NCBI GenBank assembly: GCA_020060215.1
Contig: JAGVAP010000038.1
Location: 1 to 41,333, forward strand
Direction of reading: 5' to 3'
Length of the DNA stretch: 41,333 nt
Source of the DNA: Deltaproteobacteria bacterium
GTDB taxonomy: Bacteria > Desulfobacterota > DSM-4660 > Desulfatiglandales > HGW-15
Positions 7,672-14,039 of this stretch are shown here, piece after piece. Within the stretch, counting starts at the first letter, position 1. Every line of letters starts with the position of its first letter. The translations under genes and the position numbers were made by a program. Below the pieces are notes generated by a model. That model made no database searches, was not told the origin of the DNA, and saw only the letters and a list, made by a program, of their open reading frames with translations.

Positions 7672-8203
7672 GTCAGAGGTCAGGAAGGTCCAGGGTCCAG
7701 GGTCCAAGGTCAAAGAAAAAAGGGGACCAGCGCAGACGGTTCGGGAAGCGGCACGGCGGCTCGGCACGTTCACGACCGACGATCTCTATCGGGCCGACTG
7801 TGACAACTACTTCCGGAAACCGCAAATTACCAGCGCGCTCAGGGATTTCTGTAAATCGGGAGAGGTCAGGAAGGTCCAGGGTCCCGGGTCCGGGGTCGAG
7901 AAAGCAGTGTATGAATACGTTGCGGAGCGCACCTGGGGCTTCGGTGTCCGAGAGAAGGTCTACCGGGCCATGCACGTCAAGGGGTTGTTTACGGTGCGGG
8001 ATATCCACGTGCTGAGCGATGCCGAGCACAGTTATGTGTGCGCCCTGGTCCGGAGGCTGATCGAGTCAGCAGACATCGAGCCGGCAGGGAGGGCGCCGGG
8101 GCCCAGGAGGCCGGAGGCTGCGTACCGGGTGAGGAACCGGGATGACTTCTTCCTGAAATTCGTGAGGGGATCGCGCGGAGGCGCAAAGACGCAGGGGGTG
8201 TGA
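7658..8203 (+). CDS. Early protein with two winged-helix-like segments and inserted repeats
   Basis: 181 residues. The start overlaps the end of B. Two segments look like winged helices: 'TVREAARRLGTFTTDDLYRA' and 'VYRAMHVKGLFTVRDIHVLS'. The protein is punctuated by two near-identical 37-bp DNA repeats (7675-7711 and 7861-7897), read in the same frame as 'EVRKVQGPGS'. The first follows the start codon directly, so the ancestral start may have been lower (for example near 7730). The second lies between the two domains as a linker. Function unknown; DNA binding is likely. The C-terminal end (GSRGGAKTQ) contains another short dispersed repeat. Confidence 0.65.
   Translation: MGRNKSEVRKVQGPGSKVKEKRGPAQTVREAARRLGTFTTDDLYRADCDNYFRKPQITSALRDFCKSGEVRKVQGPGSGVEKAVYEYVAERTWGFGVREKVYRAMHVKGLFTVRDIHVLSDAEHSYVCALVRRLIESADIEPAGRAPGPRRPEAAYRVRNRDDFFLKFVRGSRGGAKTQGV
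7675..7711 (+). repeat. 37-bp dispersed repeat, copy 1
   Basis: AGAGGTCAGGAAGGTCCAGG plus 17 further bases of the GGGTCC type. It matches 7861-7897 at 34 of 37 positions. A related GGTCCCGGGTCCAGGGTC stretch lies at about 29496-29515. It is coding in the 7658 gene. Confidence 0.8.
7861..7897 (+). repeat. 37-bp dispersed repeat, copy 2
   Basis: Second copy of the repeat at 7675-7711, in the same codon phase and within the same gene. It differs at three positions and joins two winged-helix-like segments. Confidence 0.8.
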
Positions 8204-8206
8204 GCT

Positions 8207-8434
8207 ATGGGACGAAAAAAGGCCATATATGTATATCACTTCCACGCATTACACCAGCCTAACTCCAGCGTGATCAACCACTTCGACGGAATACTGGAGC
8301 GCAGCGCTCCAATATGGGGCATAGGCGACTACGATGACGCCAAGGCCGTTATTGCCGAGAAAATGGCAGGCCGGCCAAAGCCGGAAACGGTTGTAATCGA
8401 TTCGCTTTCCTTTTTGGGGACGAGGAAGTCATGA
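8207..8434 (+). CDS. Small early phage protein
   Basis: 75 residues. The start ATG 8207 lies 3 bp after the previous stop and behind GGGGGTGTGAG. The stop overlaps the start of gemA (ATGA). This tight packing supports a real gene. The sequence 'MGRKKAIYVYHFHALHQPNS' and a C-terminal 'ETVVIDSLSFLG' show no motif that I recognise. Function unknown. Confidence 0.6.
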   Translation: MGRKKAIYVYHFHALHQPNSSVINHFDGILERSAPIWGIGDYDDAKAVIAEKMAGRPKPETVVIDSLSFLGTRKS

Positions 8435-8877
8435 AAAAGACTACTACACAAATGAGTAGTATCCGGCGGGCGCTGCTGGCGAAGGTACACATTGCGCTCA
8501 AAGATTTGGGCATCGATGACGATCTGTACCGGCTCATTCTCCGGGAGGAATTCGGCGTTGCGAGCTCTGCGGCCCTTTCTGCCAGAGAGCTGGAGGCCCT
8601 GATCGCACGGTTCGAGAGCAAGGGGTGGAAACCGAGCCGGACCCCGAAGAGCAAGGCACAGAGCGCTCAGGCGCAGGTAGATGCCCTGAAGGAACGGATT
8701 GGGCAGAAGCTCATCTATTCGGATTTCGATGAGACCCGGTTGCGCGGGCTGGTGCGGCGGATCTGCGGAGTGGACGATCTCCGGTGGTGCGGTGACGCTG
8801 TGCGGCTCAAAAGGTTGCTGGCCGTGATCGGGAGCATGATGGAGCGGGGAGACATCAAGGTGGTGCAGGGCACGTAA
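8431..8877 (+). CDS. gemA: GemA/gp16-like phage protein
   Basis: 148 residues. The N-terminal half 'LLAKVHIALKDLGIDDDLYR' followed by 'LILREEFGVASSAALSAREL' is the hallmark of the Mu gp16/GemA family. In Mu this protein modulates host gyrase and gene expression early in infection; the mechanism is poorly known. The C-terminal half ends in a basic region (RRICGVDDLRWCGDAVRLKR). Its position after A, B and accessory early genes is the usual one. The start overlaps the preceding gene. Confidence 0.85.
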   Translation: MKKTTTQMSSIRRALLAKVHIALKDLGIDDDLYRLILREEFGVASSAALSARELEALIARFESKGWKPSRTPKSKAQSAQAQVDALKERIGQKLIYSDFDETRLRGLVRRICGVDDLRWCGDAVRLKRLLAVIGSMMERGDIKVVQGT

Positions 8878-8919
8878 GTGCGATTGTACATCCATTACAT
8901 AATCAAGAAGGAGAGCTGA

Positions 8920-9564
8920 ATGAGACTGATAAAACCAAGTTTTGAGATCCTAGACATTATGGGTGATTTTGGCGAGGGGGAATCCCTTGCTCTGATCGAG
9001 AAGGCTGGGAGGACGTGTTACAAATCTGAGAGCCGGATCACCGAGGACTCCGCCAGTCGTTTTTGTCAAGCGATTCTGAAGAACGGCCATGAGTCCGTGA
9101 TCGAGCACTCGGCTATGACGGTGAAGATCATCTGTGATCGTGGTGTCACACATGAATTAGTGAGACACCGACTATGCGCATTCTCGCAGGAAAGCACCCG
9201 GTATTGTAATTACAAAGGCGGAGTTTCTTTTGTGATTCCGCCGTGGTCGGCCTTCTTCCCCGGAGAGTACACCGCACTCGACACACCGAAAAAGTATTCC
9301 GCTGATGCACAATGGTTCACTGCCATGATCGAGGCAGAGGCCGTCTATCGAAACTTGCTCACAGAGGGCTGGTCTCCTCAGATGGCAAGAAGTGTTCTCC
9401 CGAACAGCACTAAGACCGAGATCATTGTCACGGCGAACTTCCGTGAGTGGCGGCACATTTTCAAATTGCGAACTTCCGAAGCGGCACATCCTCAGATGCG
9501 GGAAATCATGATCCCTCTCCTTGCTGAGGTGCAAGCGCGACTTCCAGTCATTTTTGAGGCCTGA
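8920..9564 (+). CDS. thyX: Flavin-dependent thymidylate synthase
   Basis: 214 residues. ThyX makes dTMP from dUMP using FAD, NADPH and methylene-tetrahydrofolate. The signature RHRxxS(x)nSxR is present as RHR (82-84), Ser89, Ser92 and Arg94 in RHRLCAFSQESTR. His63 (IEHSAMTVKI) and the C-terminal LRTSEAAHPQMRE motif also fit. The length is typical. AAGGAGAGCTGA lies directly before the ATG. In a replicative-transposition phage it would raise dTTP for phage DNA synthesis or serve a base-modification pathway. The codon and base composition look more A+T-rich than the neighbours, which suggests recent acquisition. Confidence 0.95.
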   Translation: MRLIKPSFEILDIMGDFGEGESLALIEKAGRTCYKSESRITEDSASRFCQAILKNGHESVIEHSAMTVKIICDRGVTHELVRHRLCAFSQESTRYCNYKGGVSFVIPPWSAFFPGEYTALDTPKKYSADAQWFTAMIEAEAVYRNLLTEGWSPQMARSVLPNSTKTEIIVTANFREWRHIFKLRTSEAAHPQMREIMIPLLAEVQARLPVIFEA

Positions 9565-9595
9565 AGTTATCCAACTATCGCAATCAATGAATCGA
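9562..9595 (+). repeat. Dispersed repeat after thyX (pair with 13101)
   Basis: TGAAGTTATCCAACTATCGC followed by AATCAATGAATCGA closely resembles TGAAGCTATCTAACTATCGT at 13101-13120. Both copies begin with the TGA stop of the gene before them. The pair suggests a spacer repeat at gene ends. Confidence 0.6.
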
Positions 9596-9613
9596 CGAAG
9601 GAGCGACCCGGGC

Positions 9614-9799
9614 ATGAAAAACGACGCAGCGCATGAACCGTCCAACGATACCCTGGGGACGTGCCAGCGGGGGGCAAATAAAGACGGTCTGGCCTCCTAT
9701 AAGAGAATGGCAGCGTGCGGGACGCTCCTTCGTGGGCTCATTGTTTGTCAACTTTTGTCAACTCTCTGCAGCTCTGCGCGAGGAGTGAGGTTGTCATGA
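9614..9799 (+). CDS. Possible small protein
   Basis: 61 residues from ATG 9614, preceded by GAAGGAGCGACCCGGGC. The stop overlaps the next start as ATGA. Against it: the last third is formed by an inverted copy of the CGCGCAGAGACGCAGAG repeat (about 9762-9783), and no motif is visible. It could equally be a leader stretch between thyX and the next gene. Confidence 0.3.
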   Translation: MKNDAAHEPSNDTLGTCQRGANKDGLASYKRMAACGTLLRGLIVCQLLSTLCSSARGVRLS

Positions 9800-10479
9800 T
9801 TGCAATGTCGGAGTTGGGGATCGATCCGAAGACCAGGGAGCACCGGAAAATACCGCTCACTGCGGTGGAGGGGGCGTTTCTGTCGGTGATCTGGGTGGAT
9901 CACGTGGGACGCGAGAACTGCATCTCGGCCGATGCGTTCGCTCATCGGTTGGCTGTGCGTCTGGGGTCGTCGCCGTCTGATTCGTGGTTCCTCGAGGAGT
10001 GGAAACGCGGGATCCGGTTCCTCCAGAATCATCTTCTCTGTGAGCACAACATTCCTGTGTACTCGGCGGCCGGCAAGGGCGGCGGGTACTGGATCGGGGA
10101 AAGCCGAAGCGAGGGGAATGCCTTTTTTGAGACGTTCCGGAAGCGCGGCTTGACGGGCATGGTGAAGGCCAGCCGGGGCAAGAAATCGGCGATGGTCGAC
10201 ATGGTCACCCAGATCGCGTTTCAGTTTGACGAGCTCGTGGACAAAGCGGGCCTGAAGGTGGCTGCAGATGAGAAGGAAGTGAACACCGCGATCGAGATTG
10301 TGGACGTTTTTTTAAAAAAAATGACGGCGGATCCGGAGCGGTTTTCCGAGGGGTTGAAAAAGATCAGCAAGAAGTACGGCAGCGTGTTGGTGCCCAAGGA
10401 CCGGTATGACCAGATCATCGAGGGGCTGAAGGCGAAGAGCGTGGAGTTGAGCGCGTTGGCGTCGGCGCTGGAGCACTGA
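9796..10479 (+). CDS. Middle-region phage protein of unknown function
   Basis: 227 residues. ATG 9796 is chosen for its GAGGAGTGAGG upstream; a longer frame would start inside a repeat. Residues 25-110 form a mixed helix-strand region ending 'VYSAAGKGGGYWIGE', reminiscent of a winged helix. The C-terminal part is helical, 'TAIEIVDVFLKKMTADPERF' to 'IEGLKAKSVELSALASALEH'. No family can be named with confidence. Its place after thyX suggests expression with the early or middle genes. Confidence 0.65.
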   Translation: MIAMSELGIDPKTREHRKIPLTAVEGAFLSVIWVDHVGRENCISADAFAHRLAVRLGSSPSDSWFLEEWKRGIRFLQNHLLCEHNIPVYSAAGKGGGYWIGESRSEGNAFFETFRKRGLTGMVKASRGKKSAMVDMVTQIAFQFDELVDKAGLKVAADEKEVNTAIEIVDVFLKKMTADPERFSEGLKKISKKYGSVLVPKDRYDQIIEGLKAKSVELSALASALEH

Positions 10480-10519
10480 AAAGACAAAGGGACACGGATC
10501 TTTACGGATGAACACGGAT
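10478..10519 (+). repeat. Dispersed repeat (GGACACGGAT... type)
   Basis: AAAGGGACACGGATCTTTAC is followed by GGATGAACACGGATAAG. The CACGGAT unit recurs within it. The segment fills the gap between the 9796 gene and the next, and supplies the first ATG (10508) of the following frame. That start is therefore doubtful. Confidence 0.6.
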
Positions 10520-10783
10520 AAGGGCCTGGACTGGATAGAAGAGGAGCAGTGGAAGAACATGAATGAGATTCTGCTGTTCCCGGGCACTGCGGCGGAGTTC
10601 GAGGCGGCGGCGGAGCGGCTTGCGCATAGGTTTCCTATGTTCTGTAAGTGGTGCCTGGCCGAGGGAAATCATACTCAGACCGGTTGGGGCCCCAAGCGGG
10701 GGATGACGGCGATCTGCGAGCGGCACAATGATGCGCAGAAGGAAGAAATCAGACAACGGTTCCCAGAGGCAGGGAGGATGTAG
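10508..10783 (+). CDS. Small Cys-containing middle protein
   Basis: 91 residues from ATG 10508, or 74 from ATG 10559 if the first codons are only the inserted repeat. A central FCKWCLAEGNHTQTGWGPKR with a later 'AICERHN' gives CxxC...C and His positions, so metal binding is possible. No family known. It is part of the run of small genes at 10.5-14 kb. Confidence 0.5.
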   Translation: MNTDKGLDWIEEEQWKNMNEILLFPGTAAEFEAAAERLAHRFPMFCKWCLAEGNHTQTGWGPKRGMTAICERHNDAQKEEIRQRFPEAGRM

Positions 10784-10788
10784 CGGCT

Positions 10789-11001
10789 ATGGAGTCCATG
10801 AGGAAGAGGGATCTCAGGCTGGTGAAGCACGATCATCTGTGCAGGCAGGGAAGCAGGAAGGCCAGGGTGGCTGTAAAGAGGATGAAGCAGTGCGCCACAA
10901 AGCGCGACCAGGACGGGTTCGACCAGGCGGCGAAAGATTTCGATCGGGCGGTCCGGTTGTTCGACCTGGCAAGCCAGGAGCTTTGCAGGAGGCCGGAATG
11001 A
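10789..11001 (+). CDS. Small basic middle protein
   Basis: 70 residues, rich in Arg and Lys (MESMRKRDLRLVKHDHLCRQ), then helical 'QAAKDFDRAVRLFDLASQEL'. The stop overlaps the next start (ATGA at 10998). The overlapping longer frame (from 10728) is less protein-like in this segment. Function unknown. Confidence 0.5.
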   Translation: MESMRKRDLRLVKHDHLCRQGSRKARVAVKRMKQCATKRDQDGFDQAAKDFDRAVRLFDLASQELCRRPE

Positions 11002-11240
11002 AAGGCAGAGGTCAGCAAGGCCAAGGCGGCAAAAGCAGGGACTGGATGTGGTACCTGGAGCAGCTCCGGAGCAATGAGTGTTTGTGCGGGAAAGAGAAGC
11101 ATCCGAAGCGATCGTTCTGTTATCGGTGCTATACCGCGCTGCCGTTCGAGATGCGGCAGGAGCTATATAAGCAAATGGGCGCGGGGTACGAAGAGGCTTT
11201 TGAAGAGGCGGCCAAGTATCTCACCGAAAATGTGTGGTGA
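10998..11240 (+). CDS. Small zinc-finger-like middle protein
   Basis: 80 residues. The start at 10998 overlaps the previous stop. 'NECLCGKEKHPKRSFCYRCY' contains CxC and CxxC pairs about 12 residues apart, a plausible zinc site. The C-terminal half is helical and acidic (MGAGYEEAFEEAAKYLTENV). The first residues read a GGTCAGCAAGG repeat. Function unknown; single-zinc proteins of this kind are often regulators in phages. Confidence 0.6.
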   Translation: MKGRGQQGQGGKSRDWMWYLEQLRSNECLCGKEKHPKRSFCYRCYTALPFEMRQELYKQMGAGYEEAFEEAAKYLTENVW

Positions 11241-11243
11241 TGG

Positions 11244-11774
11244 ATGGTTCGACGGTGGACATGCCGGCATTACAGCGAATGCCTGGACCAGGCGGCGAGA
11301 GTCAACGCGCGCCAGGTCTCGTGCGACGGGTGCGAGCGGTATGCGCTGCCGGATCCGGTGGATGTTGAGGAGTCTTGTTTGCGAGGGGTTATTGTGACGC
11401 GCCCCAGGGATGCCGCAAAGAAGGAGATTGTGATGGAAAAGCAAAAAGTTGAGGGGGGGGGTACACTTAGCTGCCCGAAGTGCGGGGTTAATCCAGCTAC
11501 TGTTACCACGGATGGAAGAGTTTATGCCTGCAAGCAGTGCCGAAGTAATGCGATCAGCGCGGGAAGGCGCAAGGCCAGAGGTCAGAGGTCAGATGACAGC
11601 GGTCAGCAAGGACATTCTCGCGCAGAGACGCAGGGACGCAGAGAATACCATATCGATGTTTCCAGACTGGCCAGGGCTGTTGAGCTCGTGAATACGGTTG
11701 CCGTGCTCTGCACAGATGGGAAGCATTCTGAGGCGATCGCGCGGGTGTATGAGGAGCTGACGGCAAAGGCGTAA
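11244..11774 (+). CDS. Middle protein with two Cys-rich modules and a G9 tract
   Basis: 176 residues. Module 1 (1-35) has 'WTCRHYSECLDQAARVNARQ' followed by CDGC. Module 2 (about 78-100) has CPKC and CKQC as a zinc ribbon. A run of nine G (11453-11461) lies between them. An internal start at ATG 11432 would make module 2 a separate 114-residue protein. The linker after module 2 (GRRKARGQRSDDSGQQGHSR) is built from two dispersed repeats (about 11575-11645). The C-terminal helices (SRLARAVELVNTVAVLC) look real. It may be one gene or two fused genes. Confidence 0.55.
   Translation: MVRRWTCRHYSECLDQAARVNARQVSCDGCERYALPDPVDVEESCLRGVIVTRPRDAAKKEIVMEKQKVEGGGTLSCPKCGVNPATVTTDGRVYACKQCRSNAISAGRRKARGQRSDDSGQQGHSRAETQGRREYHIDVSRLARAVELVNTVAVLCTDGKHSEAIARVYEELTAKA
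11615..11645 (+). repeat. 31-bp dispersed repeat (CGCAGAGACGCAG type), copy 1
   Basis: TTCTCGCGCAGAGACGCAGG plus 11 bases. It matches the segment at 21241-21271 at about 28 of 31 positions. Shorter relatives occur at 8171-8194, 9762-9783 (inverted) and 21208-21228. The copy here is coding and is preceded by a CAGAGGTCAGAGGTCAG repeat (11575-11607). Confidence 0.75.
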
Positions 11775-11775
11775 A

Positions 11776-11811
11776 GACCTGGATTCCGGCTTAGAGCCTG
11801 CCGGAATGACG
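11776..11811 (+). repeat. 36-bp dispersed inverted repeat, intergenic copy
   Basis: GACCTGGATTCCGGCTTAGA plus 16 bases; TTCCGG and CCGGAA arms form a hairpin. It matches the copy inside the glycosyltransferase gene (28600-28635) at about 31 of 36 positions. Here it lies just after a stop codon. Confidence 0.8.
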
Positions 11812-11826
11812 AGAATGGAGGCGGCA

Positions 11827-11964
11827 ATGGAGATTTACACGATAAAGCGTGGTGTGATGCGGCAGTTGCCGGAGGACTGGAACCTGAAGCAGCTGGTTAA
11901 GTACATTGGCGCTTTTTTCTTCGGCCTGATGCTGGGGCACATCTGGCCCTATATGCAGGGGTGA
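11827..11964 (+). CDS. Small single-span membrane protein
   Basis: 45 residues: MEIYTIKRGVMRQLPEDWNL, then a hydrophobic segment YIGAFFFGLMLGHIWPYMQG. The ATG at 11827 is preceded by GAATGGAGGCGGCA with good spacing. The stop lies 3 bp before the next start. The orientation is probably N-in with one membrane span. Function unknown; size and place would suit a host-directed early membrane protein. Confidence 0.55.
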   Translation: MEIYTIKRGVMRQLPEDWNLKQLVKYIGAFFFGLMLGHIWPYMQG

Positions 11965-11967
11965 GAA

Positions 11968-12288
11968 ATGGGGATAGTACAGCTGACAAAGCCGATCAGG
12001 AAGGCGATCGAGGAATTTGGTGACCGCACGAAAGACCGGCTCACCTGGGAATGGTTTGATGCTGAGACCCGGACGGGGATATCAGGATATGCCCTCTATA
12101 TCTGTACGGCATTCCACGAGAACGGGCGAAGAGTCAGCCGCAGGCTATGGTGCCATCCGACCAAGCAGTATGCTCTTCAGATTGCAGAGGCGTTAGAGAA
12201 TGATATCGGGGCATCGGATCAACTGCAACAGCTCCGCAAGCTGATTTGTGGCATGGAACTGGCGCAGGCCGAGGTTAAAGAGAGGTGA
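11968..12288 (+). CDS. Middle-region phage protein of unknown function
   Basis: 106 residues. ATG 11968 follows GGGGTGAGAA. The sequence is soluble, with 'RLTWEWFDAETRTGISGYAL' as a strand-rich middle and a helical end 'QLQQLRKLICGMELAQAEVK'. No motif recognised. The stop overlaps a GTG of the following frame. Confidence 0.6.
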   Translation: MGIVQLTKPIRKAIEEFGDRTKDRLTWEWFDAETRTGISGYALYICTAFHENGRRVSRRLWCHPTKQYALQIAEALENDIGASDQLQQLRKLICGMELAQAEVKER

Positions 12289-12293
12289 CCGTG

Positions 12294-12563
12294 ATGGGCT
12301 GCGAAAAGAAAACCTGCCGTGAACTGGATGAGCTGTTCGGAAAATTGAAGGCGGCAGCCACCCGGAAAAAACATGTTGATGCGAACGGGCTTTCCCCTAA
12401 CCAGTCCTATTTCTGCTACGTGCAGGCACTGTCTCTGTTTCGCGAACACTACGGCGACGAGGGAATGGAGCTGTTTTGGGTCATGATGCCGGAGCCGGAT
12501 CCTGAGTTCTGTTGGGAGAAAAGGGGCAAGGGGGCAGTGACGCAGAGGGACGCAAGGGACTGA
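12294..12563 (+). CDS. Small middle-region protein
   Basis: 89 residues from ATG 12294 (AGAGGTGACC upstream); GTG 12285 is an alternative that overlaps the previous stop. Helical start 'CRELDELFGKLKAAATRKKH', then 'LFREHYGDEGMELFWVMMPE'. The last residues (GAVTQRDARD) come from a GACGCAGAGGGACGCAAGGGACT repeat, so the natural C-terminus may have been displaced. Function unknown. Confidence 0.55.
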   Translation: MGCEKKTCRELDELFGKLKAAATRKKHVDANGLSPNQSYFCYVQALSLFREHYGDEGMELFWVMMPEPDPEFCWEKRGKGAVTQRDARD

Positions 12564-12623
12564 GGAGACGTAAGGGTGGTGCGATCTTACAAGCACGTCG
12601 GACGCTGGAGGAGGTAAACGGAA

Positions 12624-13103
12624 ATGCCCATTTTGAATTACACAACGCAAGTTGACTTCACAAAATCTGCCCTGGAAATACAGATGAAGCTGGCCTATGC
12701 GGGAGCTATGCAGGTCATGGTCGATTACGACAAAGATCGGAGGCCCACCGCGATCTCTTTCAGGATCAATACACCTCATGGGCTTCTTTCTTTCTATCTG
12801 AATCCAAACGTCCAGGGTGTTTTCGACGCCATGAAGAGGAACCCCAAGATTCCACATCGTTATAAGACGATGGAGCAGGCGAAGCGGGTTGCATGGAGGA
12901 TTGAAAAAGACTCCGTGGAGGTCATGCTGGCGAAGGTTGAAGCAGGGTCCGCGAAGCTGGCCCAGATGTTCATGTACTGTGTGCAGGACGCGCAGGGCCG
13001 CACCTTCTACCAGATATTCGAGGCTGGTGGAATCAGGCAACTCACGGAAGGTCCGAAAGACGAATTGGAGAGGCGCACTATTGAGGAAAAGTACGGGGTC
13101 TGA
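12624..13103 (+). CDS. Middle-region phage protein of unknown function
   Basis: 159 residues. ATG 12624 follows GGAGGTAAACGGAA. The first 70 residues are mixed strand-helix ('PTAISFRINTPHGLLSFYLN'). The middle (YKTMEQAKRVAWRIEKDSVE) is helical. I have the impression of a conserved small phage protein but cannot name a family. The stop is followed at once by a repeat that also follows thyX. Confidence 0.65.
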   Translation: MPILNYTTQVDFTKSALEIQMKLAYAGAMQVMVDYDKDRRPTAISFRINTPHGLLSFYLNPNVQGVFDAMKRNPKIPHRYKTMEQAKRVAWRIEKDSVEVMLAKVEAGSAKLAQMFMYCVQDAQGRTFYQIFEAGGIRQLTEGPKDELERRTIEEKYGV

Positions 13104-13137
13104 AGCTATCTAACTATCGTGAGTTGAATGAGATCGA
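13101..13137 (+). repeat. Dispersed repeat (pair with 9562)
   Basis: TGAAGCTATCTAACTATCGT plus GAGTTGAATGAGATCGA, related to 9562-9595. It begins in the stop codon of the 12624 gene and covers the start region of the 13124 gene. The true start of that gene may therefore be ATG 13139. Confidence 0.6.
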
Positions 13138-13663
13138 TATGAGATGTCCGCATTGCACAAAGGAGTTTAGCATGCAAGAAGCTACGGCCGAGCAGGACTT
13201 GCTCGACATTATCAGGCTGCAGCCTCGATTCGGGGAACACAGCCGGCTCGCGTCTGAGTACGTGGAGCTTTTCGGGGTGCCTCTCAGGCTGAAGCCAAAG
13301 AAGTACCTGCGGCTGCTTATGGAGGTTGCCGCTCTGTTCGAAAAAAAGCAGTTCGAACACCAGAAGCGCACCTATGCGGTGACCCTGCCGAACATTGTGG
13401 AAGGGCTTAAGCGGATGTGCAACAAGCGATGGCCTGAGCCTATTGAAAGTCACACGTACCTGAAAAAAGTGCTGATCACCATTGTGCAGACCGAACAGAC
13501 GCAGGAGCTCGCCAAGAGGGAGCGGTATCTGGCGGCGCGGGAAAAGGGGGCGCCCAGGGAGCCAGAGGTCAAAGATCAGCGGTCAGATGTCAGAGAGGAA
13601 CAGACGGGGAAGCGGATCAGCGACTGGATACGAGAAGAGAAGTTTATGAAGGCAATGCCGTAA
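13124..13663 (+). CDS. Middle-region protein with N-terminal CxxC
   Basis: 179 residues from ATG 13124, or 174 from ATG 13139 (MRCPHCTKEF). The lone CPHC could be half a zinc site or a redox pair. The body is helical and basic: 'KPKKYLRLLMEVAALFEKKQ', 'LPNIVEGLKRMCNKRWPEP'. The linker near 143-165 (EVKDQRSDVREEQ) is a translated CAGAGGTCA-type repeat. It ends 'ISDWIREEKFMKAMP'. I see no match to Mor or C activators, whose HTH would be expected at about this position. A DNA-binding role is possible. Confidence 0.55.
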   Translation: MNEIDMRCPHCTKEFSMQEATAEQDLLDIIRLQPRFGEHSRLASEYVELFGVPLRLKPKKYLRLLMEVAALFEKKQFEHQKRTYAVTLPNIVEGLKRMCNKRWPEPIESHTYLKKVLITIVQTEQTQELAKRERYLAAREKGAPREPEVKDQRSDVREEQTGKRISDWIREEKFMKAMP

Positions 13664-13692
13664 GGGACCACAGGGACGAAAGGGACGGAAGG
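13662..13692 (+). repeat. GGGACGAAAGGGAC-type dispersed repeat
   Basis: GTAAGGGACCACAGGGACGA and AAGGGACGGAAGG fill the gap between two genes. Relatives: 12537-12563 and 27728-27758, where the repeat encodes the first residues of the glycosyltransferase. Confidence 0.55.
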
Positions 13693-13693
13693 A

Positions 13694-13906
13694 ATGCCTA
13701 AGTTTGTCAATCTTCGGGAGGTGGTAGCAAAGCCATTGTCTGTGCCGATACCATGTCCGGTTTGTGGAAAACGCATCTTTGACTGGCAGGGGCCTCCGCC
13801 GGATGCGGACTTTTCCCAGCAGGTGCCGTGCAGCAACCTCTGTCGACGTCCCGTGTGGGTCACTGCGCGTCACATAAGAAAGTGTTTGACAAAGGAAATG
13901 ACATAG
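13694..13906 (+). CDS. Zinc-ribbon protein at the end of the middle operon
   Basis: 70 residues. IPCPVCGKRIF and, 20 residues later, VPCSNLC make a zinc-ribbon-like pattern, with more His and Cys at the end (RHIRKCL). The layout recalls Mu Com, a small zinc protein controlling mom translation, but sequence similarity by eye is weak. The gene is the last before a strong terminator, and the methylase it might control lies 26 kb away. Best described as a small zinc protein, probably regulatory. Confidence 0.6.
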   Translation: MPKFVNLREVVAKPLSVPIPCPVCGKRIFDWQGPPPDADFSQQVPCSNLCRRPVWVTARHIRKCLTKEMT

Positions 13907-13973
13907 AGTAAGCACACAACTTGGACGCTGAGAGCAGCCTTAGAGCAGCCAGACCGAAAGGTCCAGCGTGAAA

Positions 13974-14039
13974 TCACGGCCCTTGGAGGCCCACAATTCG
14001 GTGAATTCCGAGTTGTGGGCCTTTTTATTTGGGCCGTGA
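13974..14039 (+). terminator. Nested-palindrome terminator between middle and late genes
   Basis: The inner hairpin has GGCCCACAA/TTGTGGGCC extended by TTCGG/CCGAG (14 bp, loop TGAATT), then CTTTTTATTT: a strong intrinsic terminator. An outer helix, TCACGGCCC (13974-13982) with GGGCCGTGA (14031-14039), is perfect over 9 bp and encloses the hairpin and its U-run. Upstream, short GACC-GAAA-GGTC and CGTG-AAAT-CACG hairpins precede it. The outer helix can only form after the U-run is transcribed, so it could mark readthrough RNA. Confidence 0.85.

Noticed and set aside
7675..7897. A CRISPR array suggested by repeated 37-bp units
   Set aside because: Only two copies are present 186 bp apart, the unit is internally repetitive, and both copies are coding. 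No cas genes are present.
10728..10997. The N-terminal 90 codons of the frame ending at 11240
   Set aside because: They overlap the more protein-like 10789 gene, and the ATGA overlap at 10998 gives a better start for the zinc-finger-like protein.
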